Below are positions 1-11,234 of a stretch of 64,000 nucleotides of DNA, piece after piece. Below the pieces are notes generated by a model, which ran no database searches, was not told the origin of the DNA, and saw only the letters and a program-made list of their open reading frames with translations. Within the stretch, counting starts at the first letter, position 1. Each line of letters begins with the position of its first letter. Position numbers and translations under genes: made by a program. This stretch comes from Castanea sativa. Lineage: Eukaryota > Streptophyta > Magnoliopsida > Fagales > Fagaceae. The stretch covers positions 22,259,614-22,323,613 of the forward strand of contig NC_134015.1 in assembly GCF_040712315.1 (NCBI RefSeq), written 5' to 3'.

Positions 1-228
1 ACTGGCTCGGCGGTCTTGATCTTCTTGGCAAAAGTGACTTGACTCGACGGTCTTGATATTTCTCACAGAGTCCTCCATGGGGTGGGTGGCTACCTCCCAT
101 GCCCAGTTCTTCAACTCAATCGTGGCTTCCATAATGGCAGGTGGCTCCCAATAAGCTTCTTCTTCCCTCAGCATCAGTAGCGGGAAATCTACATCCATAT
201 AATCTATAGCTTCTTTTTCAACCTCCAT
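1..228 (-). CDS. partial hypothetical ORF of Tat-type element B
   Basis: An open minus-strand frame begins at an ATG at 226-228 and runs off the left edge (76 codons visible). It begins MEVEKEAIDYMDVDF and is acidic, with no domain I recognise. It lies about 1 kb inside the internal region of minus-strand element B, whose primer site is at 1241-1265. That is where Tat/Ogre elements carry gag or an extra upstream ORF, so it is probably the N-terminus of such a protein. This assignment is by position only; a chance open frame is possible. Confidence 0.3.
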   Translation of the reverse strand, partial: MEVEKEAIDYMDVDFPLLMLREEEAYWEPPAIMEATIELKNWAWEVATHPMEDSVRNIKTVESSHFCQEDQDRRAS

Positions 229-255
229 GTTTGTGGGCTTGTCGGTCACAAAAGG

Positions 256-540
256 TGGGGGTTTGAAGTGTCTCCCCTCCTTGTGATGTGGACAATTTTT
301 ATTGATTTATTTGGATCGGTATCTTGGGGTTTGAAGTGTCTTCCCCCCTGTTTGTGGGTATTGGACCATTTGATTGGGGTTTGAAGTGTCTCCCCCCACT
401 TGTGGATGTTTGGTTATTTTATTGGGGTTTGAAGTGTCTCCCCCCATTTATAGGTGTTTGGTTGTTTACTTGGGGTTTGAAGTGTCTCCCCCCATTTGTG
501 GATGTTGGGTGATTTGGTTAGGGTTTGAAGTATCTTGTAG
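256..540. repeat. 48-50 bp minisatellite in leader of element B
   Basis: The core GGGTTTGAAGTGTCTCCCC recurs with starts near 258, 326, 376, 424, 472 and 521, giving spacings of 68, 50, 48, 48 and 49 bases. Both strands stay open in several frames because of the repeat, which creates false small ORFs. It lies in the untranslated leader of element B. Tat/Ogre elements often carry tandem repeats in non-coding parts. Confidence 0.85.
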
Positions 541-1240
541 GTCGGATATAGGGTGGTGATGTTGTAGTAGCGGAGTTTCTTCTATGCTTACGGGCTTCAG
601 TACCGTAATGAGAGTGACAGGCTTGGAACTAGAGCTACTGGCTTGAGAGTCAGACTAAGGTTCTCTTTGCATCATTCCTTTAGATCTTGGTTAAGTTAAT
701 CAAAGCTAAGACCCCATCCATATCCATCGATCAACCAAAACAAATACACACAACATGCAATGCAATTTTAACCGGGACCTAAGGGTAGGTTCTAAGTCAT
801 TATGTCGTAGGGTGGGTTTGTCATTTCATTGTTTTCCAAAGCTAGGACGTTACACATCCCAACTTGTAATGTAATGAACATTGTGTTGGTCCGAATGGCA
901 CGGTTTGTCCATTACAGTCAACAAGAAATGATCCATTGACTTGGGTTATGAGTTGGTGAGTTTGCCACTGGGAACCCGAATCTAATGAAGACCGGTGATC
1001 CATGGTTACAACCACCACAAAATTGTTGAAAAGGGGTGCATACATTGTTGTTTGGATGGCACACACTATAAAAGTTAGGGAAAGCTTTTAATAAATAATA
1101 CAAACAACAAATTCCATACACCAAAATATCATACAACATCCCATCAAACATAAATTAACAAACAAACAACAATATTATGCAAGACCATGCAAAACAAAGG
1201 TACATATTTGGTCACTTAAGTCTAATACGAAGCTTAGCCA
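541..1240 (-). other. non-coding leader of element B
   Basis: This stretch lies between the minisatellite and the primer site of element B. Two overlapping minus-strand ORFs of 74 and 77 codons are present but have no recognisable domain and conflict with each other. I see no gene here. Confidence 0.5.
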
Positions 1241-1265
1241 TCGACATCCCCAGCGGAGTCACCAC
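1241..1265 (-). promoter_or_regulatory. putative primer binding site of element B
   Basis: Read on the minus strand, the LTR end (…CTCTCACA) is followed by TGGTGACTCCGCTGGGGAT. This resembles the tRNA-primed sequence TGGCGACTCCGCTGGGGA that I recall following the 5' LTR in Tat/Ogre-type elements, with one difference. It fixes the orientation of B as minus strand and the inner LTR edge near 1266-1268. Confidence 0.55.
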
Positions 1266-3283
1266 TGTGAGAGACCTCGAAAGTTGCCTCTAAAAAAAAA
1301 AGAGATTTTTAAAGTGCTTTTTAGGGCACCTCTCTTTTTGGGTAAATGGTATGGAGTTACCACTTATTTTTTACAAAAAAAATAAGAAAAAAATAAATAC
1401 ATGACTGAATAATTCCTTTCATTGATTGAATAAAAAAATATTTGGAAAATTGAAAAATTACATGGCTTTGGGTCCTAGTTAAAAACTACCAAGTAATTAC
1501 ATGGCTTTTTGTCCTAGTTCATTCTACCCAAAATAAAATAAAGACAAGGCTATATCTACTTAGCCAAAGATCTAAATCCGGAGGCTAGATTACAGAATGA
1601 GAAGGTGTTAGGCACCCATTAAGCCCAAACAGAGTTTGGTCTTCTAGACTCTTGGGACCAATGTACCTTTTTATGCATGTAATGATTGATATGTTGAAAC
1701 ATGTGAAATAAAAATTAAATCACACAAATTTATTGTGAATGAAGTCTCTTCTTTTGACAAGAATCAGATTTGTTTTGGTTTATAAAAAAGAAATTGATTT
1801 TGATTTATCAAAATACTAGATCTGTTTTGTAGTATGTAGAAAATGATGGTTTTAACTTTGTAAAAGATCATATATGTTTTGTGATGATAAAAAAGGATTT
1901 TTTAGATAACAGAATTAGATCTATTTTGTATAAGTTTTAAGAAATATGGAAATTTTTTTTAAGAAGAGAGTTTCACTCATAATTTAAATTTATGCAACAA
2001 ACACAAACACAATCATGTTATCTCTTACTTTATATAAAAAATCTACATATGTTAAAAAAAAAAATCAGATCTACATCTAAGAAAGATGTAGATCTGTTTT
2101 TATTTTAAGAAAAAGTTTGATCTACATCTAATAAAGATGCAGATCTATTTTTATTTTAAGAAAAATAATTTGTTCATATGCAGATTATTGACATACAAGA
2201 AAGAGATTACAACAATCACATAGAAAAATAATCATGCTTTAAAAAAAAACAATGATGAATCATACATATTATGGATAAAAACATTCATCAATAAAAGACG
2301 CATAGAAAGGATAACGTGATAGAAAAAACCTCTTTCATGAGCACTCTTTGTTCTTGGCAGGATGTTTTAGGGTTCAAAGAAACTTATCTCATAGAGGATC
2401 AGCAAGTATCAGTAATTAGAGAGCCTCAAAAAGTGTGCCTTTCTAAGCGTAGAAAAAATGTGTTGAATTATGAGACCTAGTCTCTATTTATAGGGGCTAG
2501 AAAACTCTAAAAAACAACCCTGAAGTGTAGAATGCGAATCAGGTCTCATCCTTCTACGAAAAGATAGAAAAGGGTGTGCCTTATTGTCACCTGAAGGCCA
2601 TTGGGCCAAAGCCCAAAAGAGGCCAATTCGGCACTTTCAAAGTGCCGTTCGGCACTCCAAAAGTGCTGAATGGGCTCCTAGAAACCGAATGTACTTCAGT
2701 GTTCGGGTGGTTTTGGACTCTCCTTCTAGGGTTTTTTGACCGGTCCTTGCACCTAGACGTGTTTTCATCCTCCGTCTATGATTTTTTTATCTGTTTTTGG
2801 AAAATTCAGGCTTTTTAAGAATAATTATCTTGTAGATAAATACCCTAAAATAAATCTTGATAAAGTTCAAATTATCCACAATTTTATTGTTATCCAATCA
2901 TTCCTTTTATTCCTATGCATGCATCCCTATTTTAAAAACTAATTATCAACCAAACACAAAATTATTTAATTAGTTTTAATTGCTTAACCAATTAGAATTA
3001 ATTTAAATTAATCACATGTTGTTGACTCTACCTAGACACAATGCATGTTGACCATGCAACTTGATCATGCGATATCTTTCGATCTGATGATCCAATTTGA
3101 AAACTGGAAACACCGTTGCGACCGTTAGAATCTTAAGATCATTTTTATGATATGCAATGAATGAATTAATGCATGTAATGCAATCATGATTATTGGGGTA
3201 CATGAATAGTCTTTCAAGTCATTCTCCTAGATTAAATCATGGGTGCAAAATTGAATGTATATAGAAGTGTGAACACCAATTTG
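1266..3283 (-). mobile_element. 5' LTR of Tat/Ogre-type element B
   Basis: This is a roughly 2-kb LTR read on the minus strand. It begins TGTTCACACTTC near 3283 and ends CTCTCACA at 1266, next to the primer site. Marks shared with the LTR of element A include the GGGTGCCTAACACCTT block (minus strand, about 1615-1600; A has a variant near 18820) and the leader phrase on shortage of G and C around 1300-1560. A TATA box lies at 2484-2493. To its right the sequence changes abruptly into the gag-protease spacer of plus-strand element A, so B is inserted in A. The outer boundary is inferred from the TG dinucleotide and the loss of A coding similarity; the matching target duplication would lie outside the window. 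Confidence 0.6.
2484..2493 (-). promoter_or_regulatory. TATA box in LTR of element B
   Basis: The minus strand reads CTATAAATAG inside the LTR, about 0.8 kb from the start of the LTR. The expected RNA start would be near 2455. It is a near-consensus plant TATA box in the right place and orientation to drive element B. Confidence 0.6.
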
Positions 3284-3289
3284 GGGCCA

Positions 3290-4600
3290 AGGGGCATACC
3301 TTGAAGAATGTTACCATTTGAGGGATCGTGTCTAGGATCTCATAGACAACAAGTTGTTACAGTTTGATAATGAAGCTGCTCCGAATATCATCACCAATCC
3401 TTTGCCTCCCCATTAGGAAGGGAATGTGAATGCCATCATCACAGTTGAAGAAAGGGTTCTGGATTTCTCCTCACCATCATTCCCATGGAAGGCTATGCTC
3501 CGAGCCTTGGTATAAAAGAGCCACCTTGATCTTAAGGGTATAGGAACCCTGAGATTTGATTGGGGAATCTGCATATTCTATCACAGTGAAGATAGGCATG
3601 CCCTGTTTGATTGTAAAGTGCTTCGAGCATAGGTTCAGAGTCTAGCCAATCATGGTTTCATCTAGATTGAAAGGGAAATTGTGCGAAGAGGTGATTGCAT
3701 GGCAGCCAGTCTATGTCTTCTAGCTATCAGTCAGGAGCCAGTTGCAATGCTATATTAGTTGGGTCGAGGAAGGATTGGGATGAATATTTGCAGAAACGCC
3801 TTGGTAAGGTTACTTCATGGCCTCCCTCTTCAGTAGTCATTGAGGAGATCATAGATTTACCTGCAAATTCAAGGTCATTATATTCAGAGAAAGGGCAAGC
3901 CCTGCCAGCCATCGAGGGATTCACTCCTCTAGTTCTTACATTGCCTCCAGACGCAAGACCAGCTTCATCATCAGTTTAAGAGGGAACCGCAATGTTCCCG
4001 CTATCCGAATCCGAGTTTTCGATCCTCTTGTTCTACCAAAACCTGCCTTAGGAATCTCTGGGATATCTGGCTTGAAAGCCCTTGAAGCCATTCTGCGAAG
4101 TTTGGTGGTCATTAATCATGACATGTTCTCCATAGCACCCAATTTGTAAACTCAGGAGTGTGTTATCATTCACATGCCAAGGTCATTCCCTTATGAAAAT
4201 AGCCATCGTGTCCCATGGAAATATGACGTGTCCTTGATCTCCACTTAAACCGGAGTAGAAGAGCTCTGCTCTAATATCTCTTCAGGTCTATCTGTGCTTA
4301 CTAGGAGTGGCCCCTGCTATACTCTCGAGGACCTGGAAAAGAGAAGGAAAGAGGTTGGCAAGGGTACGGCCGAACCCGTCAGGAATAGGGTCACAACCGA
4401 AGAAGCTGAGGAAATCTTGAAAATTATCAAAAACTCAGAGTATAGTGTGATTCAGCTGCTAAACAAGTCGCTAGATCAAATTTCCATCTTGGCTTTATTG
4501 CTATCCTCTAATGTCCATCGCAAGGCTCTCTTGAAAGTCTTGAAAGAGACGTGTTCCTACAGGTGTCACGGAATCTTCCTTTGAGGGTATGGTCTCGACG
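3290..4600 (+). pseudogene. gag C-terminus and spacer of element A
   Basis: Plus-strand reading gives fragments typical of the region between gag and protease in Tat elements: a TNPLPPH-type motif near 3400, then VNAIITVEERVLDFSS, a short Cys/His segment around 3575-3620, and the block TRSGPCYTLEDLEKRRKE at about 4298. One frame is interrupted by stops at 3414, 3513 and 3630, where comparison within the family suggests former Gln codons. The next open stretch (4294-4584) ends with a conserved helix including ISILALLLSS. The N-terminal gag is missing because of the insertion of B. It cannot encode a functional protein. Confidence 0.65.
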
Positions 4601-5615
4601 ATGTTGGCCACCAACCAGATTTCCTTTACAGATGATGAGCTACCACCGAAGGTAGAGTGCATACTTTGCCCAGGCACATTATGGTGAAGTGTGAAGACAT
4701 GATCATCTCTAGAGTATTAAATGACAACGGATCAACCCTGAATGTTTGCCTGATGTCTACTATAGAGCGTTTGAATGTGGATACCTCTCTTATCTACCCT
4801 ACCACCATGATCATTAGAGCCTTTGATGGCACTCTCTGGGAGGTGCAAGGTGAGAATGAATTGGCAACTGGAATTGGCCCCAGGTTTTTCATGGTCAACT
4901 TCCAAGTCATTAAGGTGGATTCCCTATATAATATGCTCCTAGGAAGGCCTTGGCTACACACTGCGGGTGCAGTTGCTTCTACCCTTCAATAGAGGCTTAA
5001 GTTCCCCTCCGATGATCTATTGATCATTATTATGGCTGAAGAACCCCTAACCATCTTCAAGGAGACTTTTTTCCCCTATGTTGGTGTTAATGCCTTTTCG
5101 AAGGCAACTTTCCACAGTTTTGAGCTAGTCTCCATGATCTCTAGAGTTTTGGAACTCGAGACAGCATGGCCCTCTGCTACTTTAATGGCCGCCAAGGAGA
5201 AGCTCAAATTTGGCTATCAGTTAGGCCAAGGCCTCAGTGTTGTAGGACACGAGAAGGCTGATTTGATTGAACTCCTAGAAAATAAAGGAGGTTTCGGTCT
5301 GAGGTACAACCCCTCCGATGAAGAACTTTTCCAGGCTTTGAGAGGAAAGAAAAGGAATTGCATTGGCCAAGGGATGTCTATTCCCCACATCAGGGTCACT
5401 TTTCCGGCTCCAGCTGAGGTCATCAGATCAGAAACAACATAGGAATCATACAAGGAGGAAGCAAATCTAGCTTGTCTCATCCACTTGTGTCCTGAAGAAT
5501 TCTTAGTGAATGTCATCATATCCCCAGGGGATGATCTGGATTCTACTATTAGGCCTCGTGTGTGGCTAGATAGTAGGCCATTCGACCATTGAGCCCTGCT
5601 TTGTGGTTGCACCGG
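4601..5615 (+). pseudogene. aspartic protease and G-patch-like segment of element A
   Basis: The segment from about 4657 to 4992 is a retropepsin-like domain. The active-site region reads VLNDNGSTLNVC, fitting the DNGS variant of Tat proteases rather than the usual DTG or DSG, and ends LLGRPWLHTAGAV. After an in-frame stop at 4990, the same frame continues from 5020 to 5442 with a Gly-rich G-patch-like stretch (KLKFGYQLGQGL, then GGFGLRY). Further stops at 5442 and about 5590 break it. The protein would have cut the element's polyprotein. As it stands it is inactive. Confidence 0.7.
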
Positions 5616-5619
5616 CTGA

Positions 5620-5961
5620 GTAAAGAGTGTTCCACCATTGTGTGGTTGGGTCCTCCAATTGCCCGAAAGAGTTGGAATAGCATATCTAGTTTGTTTTGCA
5701 TGTTATTTCCTATTTCATGCATTCCTCATTTGCATTTCCCTAGTTTATTTCCAAAAAAAAAAAAAAAACAAAAAGCTGAAAAAAAAAATCCCTTTTATTG
5801 TTATCAGGCATGAACTTTGTTCTCCCCTATCTATAATTCATTAATGAAAATCATCTTGCTTATTATTCAGGAAATCCTTGAATTTATCTTTTTATTTACT
5901 TTCTTATGAATATGTGTGTGCAAATTATCTTATGTTTCACTGTATATGTTCTGTTCTATAG
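5620..5961 (+). other. candidate intron between protease and RT of element A
   Basis: Coding similarity stops near 5615 and resumes at 5962. The intervening sequence is AT-rich, with poly-A runs, and ends in a pyrimidine-rich tract followed by CTATAG at 5956-5961. A GTAAAG donor candidate lies at 5620. Ogre-type elements are known to carry a spliced intron between protease and RT, so this position fits. The donor choice is a guess; the acceptor is better supported. Confidence 0.5.
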
Positions 5962-7187
5962 GATCTATTCTAATTCCCAAGCAAGTACATTGTCTTGTTG
6001 CCATAACGAGGATATTGAGGACATGAATAAGACAATAGAGTTGGAGCATGATATTGAAGGATTAGAGGAAATTCCAAGTTTGCCTCATGTTTTTTTGGAA
6101 GCTCTAAACAGAGAAAATGAAGGGTCCAAGCCCAACATAAAAGAGATAGAAGTGGTTAACCTTGTCGACAAAGGCGAGAATGAAAAACCCATCAAGATTA
6201 GGGTAACCTTTCCTAAGGACTTGAAACATGAGCTTATAGTGCTACTCAAGGAATTTAGAGAGATCTTTGCTTGGTCCTACCAAGATATGCCAGGGTTATA
6301 ATGAGATTGTTGTGCACAGAATTCCAGTTAAACCTGAATGCCTTCCAGTGTGGCAAGCCCTTTGAAGGATGAAATCTAAGATCATTTTGAAGATCAAAGA
6401 AGAAGTAGAAAGCCAATTGAAAGCTGGTTTCCTTGCGGCAATAGCCTACTCAGATTGGGTCGCCAACATTTTTCTTGTGCCTAAGAAAGATGGGAAAGTA
6501 TGCATGTGCGTCGGCTACAGGTATTTGAACTAGGCTAGCCCCAAGGATAACTTTCCATTGCCACATATCAATACCCTGATCGATAATATTGCTACCAACA
6601 TGTTCTTCTCCTTCATGGATGGATTCTTAGGCTATAGTAAAATCAAAATGGCCGAAGAAGACAAAGCCAAGACAACATTCACCACTCATTGGGGAATCTA
6701 CGCATATAATGTCTTTCCATTTGGCTTAAAGAATGCTGGTGCTACTTATCAGCGAACCATGGTAACCTTGTTTCATGATATGATGCATAAAGAGATTGAA
6801 GTCTACGTAGATGACATGATTGCCAAATCCCGCACACCCAGGGATCATTTGATAGATTTGAGAAAGCTGTTCAAGCACCTCGTCAAGTACAGATTAAGAC
6901 TAAACCCTAACAAGTGTGTCTTCAAAGCTAGTTCAGGGAAATTGCTCGGCTTTATAGTCAGCCAAAGAGAAATTGAAGTGGATACAACAAAAGTCCAAGC
7001 TATTTGGGACATGCTGACACTGCAAATTGAGAAACAGATTTGCAGATTCTTAAGCAAAGCCAATTACATAGCTTGTTTCATAGCGCAGTTGACTGCCACA
7101 TATGATCCACTGTTCAAGCTCTTGAAGAAAGAAACAAAAATAGAATGGACAGATGAGTGCCAAGCGGCCTTTGACAAGATCAAGTAG
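5962..7187 (+). pseudogene. reverse transcriptase of element A
   Basis: The first block (to about 6300) ends with the Tat-type linker EIFAWSYQDMPGL. A frameshift near 6300 leads into the RT core, with VPKKDGK, the FPFGLKNAGATYQ block and catalytic YVDDMIAKS near 6808, then the thumb (LNPNKCVF, KLLGFIVSQR). Stops interrupt it at 6363 (TGA, probably from CGA), 6531 and 7185 (TAG). The catalytic aspartates are retained but the frame is broken, so no active enzyme can be made. Confidence 0.85.
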
Positions 7188-7190
7188 TAT

Positions 7191-7665
7191 TTGCTGAACC
7201 CTCTTGTTTTGGTTCCCCTGAAACCGAGATATCCGTTGATCCTCTACCTAGTGGTACAAGAAACCTTCATGGGCTGCATGTTAGGCCAATTGGTTGAGCT
7301 TGACCAGAAAGAAAGGGTGATTTGCTACTTAAACAAGAAGTTCACCTGTTGTGATATCAACTACATCACCATTGAAAAGGCGTGTTGCGCCCTAGCGTGG
7401 GCATCACGCAAGTTGCGACAGTATATGCTCTACTACACCACGCGGGTCATTCCCTGCGTGGATCCCATTAAGTACATCTTTGAAAAGCTAGCTCTTACAG
7501 GGAAGATCTTCCGTTGGCAAATGTTGCTCTCCAAATTCAACATTGTGTTAGTGACAAGGAAGGCCATCAAGGGCCAGGCCATAGCCGATTACCTTGTGGA
7601 CCAGACACTGAATGATCCGGAACTTTCAAAATCCTTCTTCCCTGATGAGGATGTCATGGCACTAG
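7191..7665 (+). pseudogene. RNase H domain of element A
   Basis: The open stretch continues in the RT frame after the stop at 7185. It shows the RNase H-like order found after Ty3/gypsy RT: a PLILYLVVQETFMGCML strand, VICYLNKKFT, NYITIEKACCALAWA with the conserved Glu, and a region ending GQAIADYLVDQ. It would degrade the RNA template during cDNA synthesis. It is connected without a boundary to the following second RNase H. Confidence 0.75.
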
Positions 7666-8105
7666 AGACAGAACCAAACAGTGTGGAATCGTGGCATTGG
7701 AAGCTTTATTTTGATGGAGCAGCCAATTCTACCGGAAATTGAGTGGGAGTAGTCTTAGTTTCCCCCGAGGGCCAATAAATCCCAATTTCAGTCATGCTGA
7801 ATTTTAATTGCACTAACAACATCACAGAATATAAAGCATGCATAGTCGGCCTGTGAGTGGCCCTAGAGTTCGGCGCCTATGACTTGAGCGTCTTTGGAGA
7901 TTCTTTGTTGATCATCTCCTAAATTGAAGGAAAATGGCAAGCCCGAGACACCAAGTTGATTCCGTATCATAAATGTGTCAATCGCTTGATTATAAAATTC
8001 CAAGACATCACATTTGCCTATTTTCCCTAAGCACACAACTAGTTTGCAAAAGCCTTGGCTACCCTGGCTAGCATGGTCAAGTTATCAGAAGGAGATAATA
8101 TGTAG
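7666..8105 (+). pseudogene. second, archaeal-type RNase H of element A
   Basis: This begins with WHWKLYFDGAANSTGN near 7696, the typical start of the second RNase H acquired by the Tat group. It continues past a TGA at about 7740 with VGVVLVSPEGQ, then a segment containing NITEYKACIVGL (conserved Glu) and a Gly-Asp-Ser block. Several stops break it, including TAA within the GQ*IPIS stretch and another near 7920. The feature is diagnostic for placing element A in the Tat lineage. Confidence 0.75.
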
Positions 8106-9065
8106 TAATTGCGCATAGAAGTCCATGGCATTCTAGCCTATTGCATGAACCTCGAAGAATGCATGAGTGTCGAATTTGAAGCCAACAGAAAGCTGTGGTA
8201 CCATGATATCAAGGCTTATATCAAGAATAGTGAATACCAGTCCGGTACAACGGACAGTGAAAAGAAGCTTATCCGGTGCATGGCTTGCCAATTTTTCCTG
8301 AGTGGACAAGTCCTGTACAAAAGGAATGACGATTCTACCCTGCTTTGATGCCTAAATGCCCCCGAGGCTAATTATCTGATGGAAGAGATGCATGAAGGCT
8401 TACTTGGAGCTCATGCTAATGGACCCCTGTTGGCCTGCAAGATTATGAGAGCCGGATATTATTGAAACAACATGGAAAGTGATTGCGTTAAACATGTTAG
8501 GACATGCCACTGTTGCCAAGCCTAACAAGATAGGAAGAACGCTCCTCTTTAACCTTTGCACTCTTTAGCTGCACCATGACGCTTCTTAGCTTGGGGTATG
8601 GATGTCATCGGACCCAAGATTCTGAAAGCTTCAAATGGTCTTGAGTACATCTTAGTGGCCATTGATTATTTCACAAAGTGGACGGAAGCCGCTTCGTACA
8701 AAAGCGTCACTCAAACAGTGGTAGCTTGATTCTTGAAACAGAACATTATTTGCTGCTACGGCGTGCCTGGAGAGCTCGTTACAAATAATGGGGCCAACTT
8801 AAATGGGAAAATGATCCAGCAACTCTGCCAATAGTTCAAGATCGAGCACAGAAATTCGGTTCCCTATTGCCCTCAAATGAATTGTGCAGTGGAAGCCGCT
8901 AACAAGAACATATAGAAAATCTTGGTGAAGATGATAGACACATACAAGGATTGTCACGAGTACCTGCCATTTGCCTTGTACGCATATCACAATTCTATAC
9001 GTACTTCCATGGGTGTGACCCCATATTCATTAGTATGGAGCCCGTCTTGCTCGCAAAGGTAGAGA
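8106..9065 (+). pseudogene. integrase of element A
   Basis: An N-terminal HHCC zinc-binding region is visible (LLGAH near 8400, CHCC near 8510). The catalytic core follows: WGMDVIGP with the first Asp, FTKWTEA, and PGELVTNNGANL, where the second catalytic Asp has become Asn (AAT at 8784-8786). The Glu region is NCAVEAANKN, and the domain ends with SIRTSMGVTPYSLVW. At least six in-frame stops are present. Both the stops and the lost Asp make it inactive. Similarity fades at about 9065. Confidence 0.8.
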
Positions 9066-9129
9066 TCCTATCTCTCAGGATCTAAACATGATAGATGAAA
9101 AGTGCATGACTACAATGTGTCATGGACAG

Positions 9130-10159
9130 TTGTACCAAAGTGCATGACTCCCAAACTGTTGCATGGCCATACCTAGAAAATACCCGTGCAACCCCAGATG
9201 CCCACCAGGGGAATGCCAAGTAAACCAACGTAATGGTTCTGCCCCTGCCATCTAGTGATACCCCATTTGAATCTCCAAGTCCAGTCAGTGGGACTTAGGC
9301 TACACAAGTATCTCAACCAGCCTTTAGTATCCCCAGAAAAAGGAAAATCAAGAACTACAGTAGCCCAGACTCTATTCCTACTCACAAAGCCCTTAGGCTA
9401 ATCCTTGGCAATAACACTTAGGTGGCTACAGAACCTCAGTTGTAATAGATGAACACAGCAGCCTAACCAACCCCTACCGGTCTCCTGACACAAAGACAAG
9501 GACCTAATGGTTTCGAAAAGTAGAGTAGGAATGAAAGAGATACCATGAGGTAGGGCACTCACCAGAGGGAGAACGACAAAACTAACAGCTCCTAATGATG
9601 AAGGAAACAACACCATATCAAAAAAGGTCACCAGGAAGTCTTGACACCGGTAGGATGTCCACCGCTCCTCTAAGTCCACAAAGTCATCACGGTAACCAAC
9701 AGGACACTTCAATGAGTGGAACCGATCATACAGGAAATCAAAGGACATGCTCCCTCCTATCCCGCTGCCATATTAAGTCAGCGCATCCACAATAGGCCTC
9801 TTGAAGCCAAACAGATCAGTGAGTCTCTAGCGGTAGCGTGGCCGCATTGGTGGAACAAAAATAGTGCTCAGAGGGGTAGAAAGAGAAATAAAATGATCAT
9901 ACTCCTCCAAGGTAGGGACCAGATCAACATCTCCAATGGTGGCACATCTCAAGACAGGATCTCAACAAGAGGTAATAACCTCCAACAAATTCCAATCTAG
10001 TGTGGTGTGAAGAAGAGAAGTAGCATCTCTAAGAAGTCGCTGGATGAATGCTCGATCACCACAAGAAAAGGAGCTCCACCACCACCTAAGCTTCTTCTCA
10101 TTAGACTCCCTCTCAAGCTCGACCAAAGTGTCGTAGGAGTGAGCACCAAGAGCATCCAT
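9130..10159 (-). pseudogene. antisense extra ORF of element A, DUF7745-like
   Basis: On the minus strand an ATG at 10159 starts a reading frame that continues with a few stops and shifts to about 9130. It includes RYRKRLTDLFGF, FLYDRFHSLKCPVGY, EERWTSYRCQDFL, GAVSFVVLPLVSALPHG, a Cys/Leu-rich LLQLRFCSHLSV block and GWLRYLCSLSPTDWTW. This pattern fits the plant transposon-associated DUF7745 family, whose role is unknown. It lies directly downstream of integrase and opposite to it, as the antisense ORFs of some Tat elements do. The family name is from memory of its motifs and needs a profile search. Confidence 0.6.
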
Positions 10160-11234
10160 GAATAGATCCTGCTAAATCTGATGATATGATGAGAATCTAC
10201 CCAAAAATGAGAAACAATGTTTTCTACACGTTTTGGGTAAAGAAAAGGGTAGAAGAGGACCCTATAAAATCGCAGACCAGAATGAGCTAAAATTGGGTTA
10301 AACCTAACTTTTATGCATGAGAACTAAGGCGGTGGCCCTATAAGGGCCGTCGACACCAACGAACACGTGCTAGGCCTTTTTAGCCCCCCAGGCACAAACC
10401 CCCATGTATTCTAAGAACTATCCTCCCATTTGGCATGTTTTTGACTACCTTGGAGCTAAGGTTCCTCTCTTTTAGCACCCGTCGTAGTGCGTAGTAGACC
10501 CAACAGTGAACTAGATTGTCAGAAACTCTCTCTCGTGCAACAGAGACTATACAAATCCTACACTAGGGCAATTTATCTTTGTGCGTCTTGTTCAGTGCCT
10601 CCAGATATCTTGAACCTCATTTTCTAAAGCCTGGTTCACTTGGTTCAAGGGTCGGTTCAACCCCGGTAATTAGAGCGCACAACAAAAAGATGTTAGAGCC
10701 CTTTCTCAGCCATGCGGCAGCTTTTTTAGCTTATTTGGAGGATGGAGGGAGTCATTTCACATAAGGCCACTCCAAGAAACCCATCTTTGAATTGATAGCC
10801 CGCAGGGGCAATAATAGGAGCAATCAGTGCATACCACCTTGTGGCGTGTTTAAGGAGATCTTGTTCAGAAGGTCCACATTCGTTACCTGCATTTGGTATG
10901 GTCTACGAGGTCGAGGAAATTTTTAGCCAGTCTACAGGCTTGGAACCTTGTAAAACCCTAAACTGGGGCAGTTTATTTTGTGTGGTTCCCTCCCCCTTGT
11001 TCAATATACAAGAATGGGTCTGTCCCACTGAGGATGTGTCTTTCATGTAAAAAATTGCATGAAACCATAAATTGGGGCAGTTTATTTCACGTGATCTCTC
11101 CATTCTCTCTCCCCCTAGCGAGAAAATCATTGTCAAAATCCACCGATAAACCCATGAAACTACGGGGCAAAACAAGTGAGTTGACACAAGCTAGTTCAAA
11201 ACCAGCATCTACGATGAAAATGTGATAGTGCATG
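10160..11234. other. non-coding spacer of element A with dispersed short repeats
   Basis: No gene is visible. A variant of the phrase CTGGGGCAGTTTATTT recurs near 10560, 10955 and 11068. A GC-rich palindrome GCCCTATAAGGGC lies near 10334. This region is upstream of the antisense ORF at 9130-10159 and may hold its promoter, but I see no convincing TATA box. Confidence 0.5.

Noticed and set aside
324..559. Small plus-strand ORFs with repeated GFEVSPP-type peptides
   Set aside because: They are translations of the 48-50 bp minisatellite, open in several frames.
2576..2818. 80-codon plus-strand ORF inside LTR of element B
   Set aside because: It is antisense to the LTR U3 region just upstream of its TATA box and has no domain.
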